Shown in pieces: positions 1-12,400 of a stretch of DNA of 64,000 nt. Source of the stretch: Nilaparvata lugens (Eukaryota; Arthropoda; Insecta; Hemiptera; Delphacidae); NCBI RefSeq assembly GCF_014356525.2, contig NC_052516.1, positions 30,477,484 through 30,541,483 on the forward strand, given 5' to 3'. A program made the translations under genes and the position numbers. The notes beneath the pieces are model-generated. The model worked only from the letters and a program-made list of their open reading frames with translations. It did not search any database and was not told the origin of the DNA. Numbering within the stretch: the stretch's first letter is position 1; every line of letters begins with the position of its first letter.

Positions 1-401
1 AACAGTATTTTCAACTGTTATATTTATGCAACTCAAGACAAAGTATCAATAAATACTTTATGGAAGAAGTTGACAAAAGTTTACAATATATCAATACAGA
101 CTCATTTCTTTAAAAATGAGGATAACAAGTAGAACTGAAAATAGAATAGAAAAAAAAACAGAATACGACATAGGATTTAGCTTAGAGCAAATAGACAAGA
201 TAAAAAAATCAAAATTTTAAACGAAAAAAGTAACGAATACAGAGAGCAAATAAAACAGTCAAGAATTAGTAGCATGAATGAATTGAGAAAAAATACATCA
301 TTGAATGAAAAGAGACAATTCAGAGCAAAAAATGAGAAATTGGAAAAATTAATTTGATTTTAAAAGTTGATTAAATAATGCTAAATGATGCATCAACTCA
401 C

Positions 402-3400
402 CCTTCATTTTCAACTTTGCAAGGCTTCAGGAAAATATAGTTACTGGGAAATATACCCTGAAAAATTATTAGAGAGTTAGTAAACAGTTTAGTAGACATT
501 TACATTAAATTAGTGAACATTTAAGTAGACATTTACATTATTTAATTAGTGAAGAAGTGAACAGTATTTATTTTAGCACACATGACCAAACAACAAATAA
601 GATTGGATGGCTTTCTTGACATAGATTACCGTTTATTCATTGGGGTATTCATTATCATATTCATGACTAATATTACATACAAACTAATATCAAGTAGAAG
701 CACTACTGAAATATTATCTAACAATAAGGAGGCGACATAAGTTCTGATAGTCAGGATATTAGTAATGTAACTAGATATGTGGAGCTAGAACATATAAATG
801 GCCTCTTTCAATAGGATCTGCAATGAAATTCTTTCCATTATCTCAATCTAGCCTAGCTAATACATGTATTCTAGGTACCTTGCTTTATCTCATGACCACA
901 TTAGTAGAGTATTAGAAGAATGAGTACAGATATGGTCCGACAAGTTGATCCCTAGTTTTTCAGTACGGGCGGAGGTTGAAGGAAGCCAACTGTGCATGTC
1001 TGACTTTAGTATTTCTAGAAAGCTAAGCTTGCTAGGTGTGTTGACATAAATAGTTGGACACAAATCAGCTGATTGCATTGACTCAACTACATTGAGTGCA
1101 GTGGCCGTAGTCGAGTGGATCAGGTTCTGGCTTTATGATTCAGAGGCCCGGGTTCAAATCCTGGCACGGGCAAGATATTTTTATCTCGGGCCACTCCCGT
1201 GTTTCGGACGGACAAGTTATCCCGTCGGTCCCGGCTGCCTTAAAAGCAGTCGTTAGGTCATGTCAGAGGCCTTGAAATTGATCAGTTGCGACCTGAGAAC
1301 TCTGACACCAGACCTGAGCCAGCCAGGTCATTCGATATTATTATTATCATAACTACATTGAAATCAAATGACATTGACTAATGTTATTGCTATGCAGAGA
1401 AGAGTCTTGATGCCGTGGAAGGGGTGAAGGGGTGATAATCGATCTAGGGATCAGCTTGTAAGACCACGACTGTAATTGGGTATGACTGAATGAGTACGTA
1501 ATACAGTATATTACAGTAAATGTTTTGAACTTTACCAAGTTCTATCTAAGTCAGTAGATACAATAATTAACCAAGTAAGATATGATTTAAAATTTAAAGT
1601 CATATTTTTCAAACATTTTATACAATACTCGTCTTCTATAGTGAGGTTCACGTTATAATGGCAGTGTTTAATTAGCAATGGTATTGCTATCCTTGTCTAT
1701 CATTCAACAACGCGGATAGCGCTATCTCTTTCTCGCTTTGCTCTGTTGTCAGATCGTCTTTTAACAATGCAGAATTAATAATTAATTAACAAAATATTTC
1801 ATCTTGATTAGGAAATTCATTATTAAATTATTGAAAAACATAATTTCTTGCTTGATAAAATAATTTTAAACGAGAATGAACAGTTAATATTACATCAATA
1901 AACGAATAAACATATATCAGCTACCGTCTATAGAAGGCATTGACAAGACTGAGGATCAGCAAAGTTATAAGTTGAGTACAGCTGATGATGCGTTGGTAAA
2001 CGTGAAACCATGGTACTGTTTTAAAGTTTTTAATAAATATTCTAGTGAAATTTGACAATATCTTTGCTTTCTTATTATGGAGAGATTTCACAACATCACC
2101 ATCAACTCTACTAATTTTATTATCGGCAAAGTTGTTCTATATTTCTCCACTGCCATTATAACATGAACCTCACTATAGATATTATATCCCAATAATGCAT
2201 AGGTCTATTCTACAAAACAAATTTGTAGTTTCGATAAAATTAAAATAAAGAAACAACTTACCTTTATTGAACGATTTTTTGTCACGAAACCCCTGTACCA
2301 TCCTGCAAAAGAAAACCAAAAACATTTATAAAATGATAATTTTTATTTTAGAATCCATGATAATTTTCAACTTTAACTTGGAGTTACATCGTGTGATATG
2401 AAATTCATAGACAACTGATAGGAAGATGCAGAAAAAACTTGATTGGAAACAATTGGGTCATATTTATCAAACAATTTATGATACTTTTATGGACACTAAA
2501 ATCATATTATTCGACTAAATAAGTAATTTACAAGTGAAATTTAATGGTTTCATTACACTACAGTACTAAACGAGCAAAAAATAAATTAGCTTATAAAAGT
2601 TTTTACTGATGTTTGACTAGAGTTCATACTTTTTTCATATTATGTAACATTGTTTCAAAGATCAATGAATCCTCTAGTTTTCATTTGATACCCCAGCTTT
2701 TCATCTTGAAATATATTTTTTATTTTTAACAGAAGAGAACAAACTAAGGGAAAATGGAAAAACGAATAAAAAATTATTAAAACGTAATGAAACACTGGGA
2801 TATTGTCAGAAATATCACTAATTAGAAGTGATATTTTGAGTATCACGAGATATAGTGATATTTCTGATAACTTCCCAGTGTTTCATTAAGGATATATATC
2901 ACTGCATCTCACCAACAACAGTATCTTAGATTATTAAAACATCTAGCAAAGATATATTCAGCAATATTATATAAAATATAAAGGAGAACTTGATGTTATT
3001 TCATTTTTTATTTAATTAACAATTATTGCTCTATATAGAACAAAAAGAAATTGATAGATAAACTTGTAGAAACTTGTAGTACCCTCATTTTTAAAAACTT
3101 GAGAACATCTTAACGACTAGTTTCGACCATTGTCCATTTTCAAGTTAAAAATGTTTCAAGTTATTGTTTTTATTAATTTGAATGAAGTAGCCATTATAAG
3201 TGAAGTGATTTTAGAACAAAGTGAATATGTTCCATAATTAATGGCCCAAATTATTGTGACTGTACTCCAAATGTATGTCCGACATTATGTAAATCTTGTA
3301 CAAAATAATGATTTCGTATAATTTATGGGATTCATATGAGATCAATCAATGATTTGTAAAATTGTTATGTTTGAAACAAGGACAGAATAGTTACCACCAT

Positions 3401-6400
3401 TGAAATGAGATCATTAAACAAGGAAGGAAACATTCACATTGCAAATAATTGCAGGAAAACGTAATGAATATGTTGAGAAAATTGCCAAGGTTGAGGTATA
3501 TAGTGCGATTCACTTTAAACTGTCAGCATTGTTTGAATGGGAAGCATCCATGTTATTTACAAAGAATGCTGACAGTTTGTAGTGAATATCTGGTTTGCAA
3601 TTGGTGTTCTAGCACATTGGGCCGTGAGAAGGACAAAATCCATTCTTTATACAAATGAAAAAGAATGATTTATAGCGGTTTTGAGAATCAAAAACATGTG
3701 AAAATCAGTAAAACATGCATCTACATTTTTCTACATGTCAATAAAGGACTCAATCGAATGAAAAGTAACTTTGTTTTATAGTCTAGACTCGGTGTTTGTA
3801 CGTAAATAATTGGAAAAAACACTTACTTTTTGGTGAGAAATGGGGAATGTATGTCACTCCTGAGGAGGAGCTCATCAGCCTCAGCTAAAGCTCCTCCTCA
3901 GGAATGAATTGCATTCCTCATTGCTCATAACAATTGAGTGTTTTTTATATATATTTACGTACAAAAAACATGTCTAGACTAGAAAAAAGTTATTATATAG
4001 GCCTAGTGTTTCGTCATGGAAAACAACATCAATTTCTAATGAAGAAAATATAAAAATATTGAATTGCAATTGACCCAAAAGCATTTAAAAACAAATTTTA
4101 CAAAAATTATGAAATCACCATTATAAATTTCAGAAATTATAAAAGATGAGGCTGAACTATTTTTCACTATATTCATCAATTTATTGAAATAAAATGCTTC
4201 AAATTGAAATTTTGTCTTTTTGATAAGTTTTCATGGATGTTAAATATTTGAAATCAATACCTATTTCAAAAGGAACATAATTTGAAACAAAATACTAATA
4301 TTTATCGAAATACATATTATTTATTACAATAAAATACATCGTTTTGGGATGATTTCTCTCAATTGTATAACTTAATATAGAAATTAGGATTTTCATTTTT
4401 ATTTCCTCGAATACAGCAGGCCAAGGTATATAGAAAATAGATGTATTCTATCTAGCTCGCAATTAGCAAATATAATGAGGTGGGATTGTTCTGTTTTAAT
4501 TCATACCTATATATAAATTGACTAGGATTACCTGTGCATTCCTCCAAAATATGAACAGTATCTCCAATCTCCAAGGGTAGTCCAAACCGTTTCTCTCCAT
4601 TCCAATTGTAAATTGCTGCAACAAACAAAAAACAATATTATCTAATGAATAGTAAGTAGAATTTAAGAACACATTATTTTTCCATTGAAATAAAACTGAA
4701 TTTAATAACTTAAGGCAAGACTGACTTCTTTGTATTAGATTTAAAGTACTAGATAATCAATCACTTGAATTTGTAAACAGTGAAGATATAATAAGTTGAA
4801 GATTTGGCATCATCATGATCATCATTTTCAATATGTATAACTAACTGATGACTAATATATAAATTGATTCTTATAATTTTGTTACATTACTAATTATCAA
4901 GAAAACTGTTACTATCTCTAATAATTGTTAGGTCTGTTATTTTACTGTACAATTTTCATAATTGAATAATTTTATCGACAAATGAACTGTTCTGTTACAA
5001 GTAAACAATACATTTGAATTTGAATCAGAATACAGATTTAAAAGAAAGAAACTTTTGGTAAAAGATTATAAGGCATAGAATAATAAGCTACTACTAAAGT
5101 GGAAGTAAGTTCAAAATTATATTATTCCCTATGAATAGATTCAATCTATACATTCAACCCATACTGAATGTTCGAAATAAATCTCACTATAGGGCTGTTG
5201 GCACAGTAGAAATTCATTTCATTTCATTGACAATTACAAATCATAATTATAATAAATACAATATGATTGGGTACAAATTATTTATTTTGGTACAAATTAT
5301 ACCAAATCTGAACAGTAGGTAGTCCAGTCTATATGAATTGGTGCAACATATATTTTAATTCTGATTTTTCTAATTTCTTTTTTTTTGGATACATAAAAGT
5401 TTTTGCTTGCAAAATTTCTTTGAGATAAATACAAGATGCCCGAAAAACTCATAGATATATTAGCAGAACTACCGTTTAATAAATCTGATCTCTTATCTTC
5501 CCCGGTAAACATTTCCTCCCCTTTTTTCATCAATTTTTGTCCCATAGCCATCATGTTTCCCCATAATAGCTTCAGTTTATCGCTTCAAAACTCATCCACA
5601 GCAATGGAACTTAATTGGAACACTCGCCCGATCGTTTTCATGAATAAATAATTGAAACAGAAGAGGGAAAACGATGTCACTATGATAACAATGGGAAAAT
5701 AAGGGAGGGAGAGATCGATAGAGAGAGACGGAGTTAGACTGAGAGAGCGGTAGAAAGGCAAAGAGAAAAGAAAGAGAGAGTGAGAGTCATGATAGGGAGA
5801 AACTGTACGAGATTTGATAGAATGATTGGAGAACAAGGAAAAGTGGAGGACAGGATTAGGGATAGGGGCTGAACAACAGGGGATTATTATATTCTATTCA
5901 ACCAATAATGATGAGTAGATTGTACATTATATCTGTTTAATAAATATTCTAGACTAGCAGGTAACCCGTGCTCCGCAAGGGTCTATTTTAAAACTTGACA
6001 AACTGAAAACTTGACGTAATTGAATTTTGAATAATTGAAAATAGGCCTAAACCATCCTCGGTTAGTTAAGAATCTATGTACAAAATTTCATGTTAATCAG
6101 TCCAGTAGTTCATACGTGATGATGCGTCAAACATAATTTTCCTATTCCGTACGTGTATAAGCCAGTAATAGAAATAGAAATTTCTTTATTGACATAAGAC
6201 ATTTAACAAAATGTATGGTCAATCGTCACATACATATATTATACAAAATTTCAGGCATAAAAACAATACAATTCTACAATATAAAGTAATTTTACAAAAC
6301 CATTATCATAATTATTCATACATACAAAAGTTCTTCGATATAATAGTATAGGTGTTGTTCAAATCCAGATTATACTATGATTTTTGTAGTAGTTAAGTTT

Positions 6401-9400
6401 TCGGTGAGGGCTACTCTTATTTATCAGGTAATAGAAATCCTTTATTAAAAACATTTATTCAATACTTGTTTCAACATATTAGTGCCATTTTCAAGTGAGT
6501 GGTGGTTCCCGGTGGTTCGGAACCCACCTAAAACTGTAGGTCCACTCATCTCTCATTATAATCTGCCTCATTACCCACAGACAAGCCTAATGTGGGCATC
6601 ATCCTCAGCAAAAAAATTATTAAAGAAAAAATGTACTGTGACTGTCTGAGTCATTTCAGAGGCTCTGAAATTGATCAGTTACGACCTGAAAACTCTGACA
6701 CCTGATCTTGGACAATCAGGGCACACAATATCATTATCACTACTGTAAAATAGAGTAATTACTGAGCGATTTGGATGACATTGTAAGTATAATGTAAAAA
6801 TATTGTTAAAAAAAAAAAAAAACAATTTATAAACAAATTTTCGTTTATATGAAAAATTATTATAATTCAAATAGAATTGAATAGAAAGAATGCAGAGACA
6901 GGAAGTAAATTGAAACAAGGAAGAGAAATAGGAAACAGGGATAAAAACAAAGAGAGAATGAAAATTGAAACATGGAAGAGAAAGAAAAAATATAGAAGGA
7001 GACGGAGGATGAGGATGAAGAGACAAAGAAGTAGAAATAGACAGGGAAGGAAAACAAAGAGAGAAAGAAAATTGAAACAGGGATGAGATAGAGAAAACAG
7101 AGAAAGAGACAAAAATGATGAGGAAGAACGATGACAGCGTATGTCCTTGATATAAGCGTGGGAGTTGCGACTGACGTTAGTGAAAAAAAGAAACAACAGC
7201 AATGTAATTAGAGAGTACACACTGAACTTAATTGTCAACAATAATTGCACGGCCATTAATTTAACGAGAAGCTGACCCCTTTCTGGTTTTTGGCAGAGCA
7301 CGAATTAAATAGGTTAAAGCCGGTAAAGCGAGGTTAACTTCTAACTGTCAGTATTTGGTTTTTACTGAGCTATTTAATTTATTTATTATTATTTTATTCA
7401 TCATATTAAATAGCATCAATGCTTTCCATTCAGTCAATGATGACAATCTATAATATAATGAAAGACAGAATCGATAGGGGATAGGAAATTCACGAATGCC
7501 GCCTCATCACGTCTGAGCTACTGAACTGATGAACTTGAAATTTTGCAAATAGATTCTTAACTTACCGAGGATGTATAGGCCTATTAAAATTCTTCAAGAT
7601 TTCAGTTGATCAAGTTTTCATTTTGTCAAACTTTAATTAGACCTTTGTGGAGCACGGGTTAGACCTGCTTGTTTTAAATAAATCTCACTATAGTATGACC
7701 AACCACTCTCAAAAATTACTCTAACGAGTTTGACAAAATTTGGAAAGTAGTAATTTCTTGAAAAATTATTCTGCAGAAAATCTCATCCTTGTAATTACTT
7801 GCTAAAGGACCATGCATGTTGAAGAAATGTACCCTCTGAGAAACAGCTAATAGAAGTTACAGATTGTCATCTTAGAATTATCAGCATTCCTCATAAATAA
7901 TATAAATGCTTCTCTTCCAACCAATGCTCAAGTCTGAAGTGAATCTCATAAATGTTCAATGCATTTCAATCCCACGCAAAATATTAAAATAGTAATATTG
8001 TACACTTTAGCATTTGCATGTTGCCAATGTATTTAAATAATTGATAGTTCGAGTTATACTTAGCAATGATCCAATGACTGTATGACTCTGTGTTATAGTG
8101 TACATGATTATAGAATAGAATTACTTTTTTATTCGTTGACGAGGCGAAGTTTGGACAGTAATGTCCACTCTACCACCACTTAACCTATGGCACTGCTTTG
8201 CACAATGTATTTTTATCACACTGGAGTAAAGCAACGTTTTCATTACCAACATCAACATTGAGAAAAACACCAAAACTATAATAGCTGTCCCTATTTTGTT
8301 CCTAATTTATATTTATCACAACAGATTCCGCACAAGAGATTCAGGTAATTCTCGAATAAATACTACAGTTGCAGATTTAATAAAAATAAAAAATTTATAC
8401 ATAAATCTTTTTTCTTTTATACATGAATAAATAATTAATTTCTATTAAACTACTTGATAATTTTACTACCTCTGTGCCCTTTTTATTTTATTTGATGACA
8501 CGAACGGTATTTCGGGTATTCATTCCATTATCAATGGAATTTATCATTTTAAAAAATGATAAAATTGTTTTAGACTCTTGATAAAGCGAATTTATCATTT
8601 TAAAAAAATATAAAATTGTTTCAGACTCTTGATAATTCGATGGATACCCAAAACCGGTCATGTCATTAAAGAGAATAAAAGGGTAACCTACAACTGATTC
8701 TATATAATAAATTTCAACAAAATTTCCTACCAAGATTCATAAATACTGTAAATGGAGATTTTTTCAAAATTGCTTCAATATATTTAATATTAAAGTATTT
8801 TCATTGGATCTTGTATGTACTAATGTATTTGATAAATGATTTTTATTGCCTTTAAGCCATCAAATACAGCAATTGGTTCGTCAAAGTTTACAAGGTACTA
8901 AAATTGGTTTTTAATAAATATAGAGTTCAGTCTATCAAAATACAGAAATATCACAGTAAGATTCAGGTACTTTGTAAAACACATTGATAGTCCTTTCAGG
9001 AACACTGAAAAACTCATTCATTTCATACATAGGAGTTCGTATCAGAAAATTATAAGTGCCCCGGGGAAACTCCTTGGTTGGTAGAGACCTAGCTGCTGCC
9101 GGAAGCCTGTTGAAAAGTCTGGCATGGTGGCTAGGGCTATTCCTCACTCTGCTCAGCCTTGTGAATGGAATGTCGACCTGGTACCTGCCCCTAGTGTCAA
9201 AGTTGTGGATGTCACTACGCAGTCGCATACTCTCCAGAGAAATCTCAACTTTTTTCAGTGATATGAAGATGTAGAGGCATACCACTGTCATGATGGATTC
9301 GGCACAAAAGAGAGGACGACAGTGGTCAATGATTCCTGAGCCAGTAATAATTCGTATGACCTTCTTTTGAAGCAGGAGAATTCTATTAACTCCACTAGCT

Positions 9401-12400
9401 GCACCCCAATGTTCAAGGTCATACAACATGATTCCTTGGAAGAATGAGAAATAGGCTGTCTTGACATAGTCCTTTGGCACACTGAGCATAAGCTGCCTTA
9501 ATAATAGAATCACCCATGATAATTTCTTACAGATGACTTCAATGTGGGGGTTCCAGGTTAATTTTGGATCAAGGTGAAAACCAAGAAGTTGTACACTTCT
9601 CTCCTGATCCACAATATTTCTCAAACTAAAAATTATTCACTTTTTGTGTAGTTGAGAAGTTGATATTGTGGTAATTATTCTTAGTCTTTTTCATTCAATA
9701 AAAATTATTCTTTGGGTTTTCTGCTCATTTAGCTTGAGGAAGTTTGACTTGAACCACACCGATGCAGCACCAAAGGACTCACTCATCTTCTCTGTCAGAT
9801 CTGTTGAAGCTGCTCACATAAAAAATGGTGTTATCATCTGCATAGGCTGCCAACCTATTATCCAGTGCACAAGGTAGATCATTTGTCATAATTATGAAGA
9901 GCAGGGGGCCGAGTATGGACCCTTGAGGGACCCCATGTGGAATAGCCTTCATTGCAGAAACCCTACCATTCACCTGGACCACCTGGCGACGACCTGATAG
10001 GTAAGATTTCAGGAGTCTTAATGAGACATCAGCGACCCCATAAAACACCAACTTGGACAGCAGATACAGTAAGTATTTACTTACTATATTTTTATAATTG
10101 CTTTACCTTAGTTGTAACCGTACGTTATCTTACTACCTCACGACTACAGTGAGGTTCAGGTTATAATGACAGTGTTTGATTAGCAATGGTATTGCTGTCC
10201 TTGTCTATCATTCAACAAAGCGAATAGGGCTATCTCTTTCTAGCTTTGCTCTGTTGCCAGATCGTATATTCTAACAATGTAAAATTAATAATTAATTAAC
10301 AATATATTTCATCTTTAAATTCATTATGAAATTATTGAAAAAAATTTCTTGCTTGATAAATTATAATTGATTATTTAAACGAGGAGGTGTTGAGGAGGGT
10401 TGGGGAGAGAAGGAGTCTGCTGGATGTGATAAAGGGAAGAAAGAGGAGATGGCTGGGACATTGGATGAGACGGCAATGCTTGTTGGTGGATGCCATGGAG
10501 GGGACCATTCAGGGAAGAAGAGGGAGAGGGAGAAGAAGATACAAAATGTTGGACGACATCAAGGAGGGGATGAGCTACTATGCAACGAAGCGACTGGCAG
10601 AGAATAGAAGAGAGTGGAGGGCTGCTGCCATATAGAAGGACCTGTTTACGAGCAGAAAACTACAGACAGAAACGGTAATGAACAATTAATATTACATCAA
10701 TAAAACTGTATCAGATACCGTCTATAGAAGGCATTGTAAAGACAGAGGATCAGCAACGTTCTTCTCCTACCTTTCTCCACTGCCATTATAACGTGGACCT
10801 CACTATAGCTTAGGATCAAAACATAGTGGAGCCGCAAAGATAGAGTGTATAAGAGAAGGTATCTGAGAGTGTTGAGAATAATGTATACGTATTCAAGTGT
10901 GTCAGAATACATTGAAGCGGCGAAGTTAACGAAGAAGGTGGATGCAAGCGAAGACATTTAGATAATTTATTTAGTAACCTCTTTCAGCTAACCTCTTCGA
11001 TTCACTCTATCTTCGCCGCTCCACCATGTTTTCACGCTTAAAGAGGAAGAAACCAGAGACACTATTACTCAATAGATTATATTCAGGGTATTAGAAAAGT
11101 AGGGTGTATATTTGAAAAATATGAGAGCTTCAATTATTAAGTTTTTAAAGTCAATTAATCTAAAGGTGCAATTCCTTAATGACGACTTTAGTCACGTGGC
11201 TGGAACACATAACCTATAAAAATCAAATCAAATTTATTTCCATTCAAAAACAGTTAACAAACATAAAAATATAAATTACATTTTATGGAACGATTAGCAT
11301 CCGCAAAGAAAGAATCTGAGCGCGGATGCGAGTTGTGCTATTTCTTAAAACTAGAAAGAAATATAATTATATTCTAAGAACAAAAACAAAAAAATACAAT
11401 ATTACTAAAAATTACTTATAATTGACATATTACTAAACATGAATAACAAAAGAAACCTATTGAAAAATTTTTCCCGATACAGCAACTTTTATTACCATTA
11501 TTTTTATGTTTATTTTTTTCCTGTTTTGATTATTACTATTAGTTTTTATGTTTTATTATTACCATCAATTTAGTTATTTATTACTATTTCGATTTGTTAT
11601 TTTTTCATCACTATTTTAATTATTATGGTTTTTTGTATGATTATTTCTGTTTTGGGGTAAATAACTATTTAAGATCATCAAAAAGATTCCAGTATATCAC
11701 CATTTTCCCTCAACCAGTGATCTATTTTTTAGAATAATATTTTTTGCAGCTGATTTCTACGATCCTCTCTAGAATCAGGAGCATAACTTTATCAATTTTG
11801 TATTTGAATTGTTGCCTGCATACATTTAAATCCATCCTAACCTGGTTTATGGTCATTGTTCTTAGGTTGTATGGTGTGTCTCTCATGTTGAGCCTCAAAT
11901 TACATTTATTTATATATTGAATCAAATTTTTAAAATACAATTCTTTAACAGAAATAAATAATTAATTAGATTTGATGATTCACTGGTTTTTTATTATAGA
12001 CGGAGGGCATTACTTATTATTGTGCTAATTACACTAGAGTCGCCAGCCAGGTCACCTGGATCTAGCAGCCAGCCAGCAGATTTTGGTGACCCGGCTGGAG
12101 TCTCACTCGGGATACAAAATAGAGAAATTGTTTCTTTACTCCCGGGTCATCAACCCAGTAGCCTGGATAGCCAGGGTCATCAGATTCAGCCTGCTTTACA
12201 CTAGGCCGCTAATGGTTACTCACTGGAAAAACTCAAGAATAATTTATTTTATTATTCATATCACTAATCAGTCATCAAATCTAATAAATTTATAGGTTAT
12301 GTGCTCTAGACTCGGCGGCTCTAACCACATATCTTGAGTCGTCCCTGAAGAATCGCACCTTCAGATTTGAGAGTAGATCTTCAAAAAATGGCATCTAGCC

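Noticed and set aside
1101..1172. tRNA gene
   Set aside because: A and B boxes are good, but the stems do not close and the segment continues into a SINE body with an ATT tail.
6860..7301. Minus-strand open frames up to 144 codons
   Set aside because: They lie across a purine-rich tract and give Phe/Ser/Leu strings of low complexity with no family resemblance.
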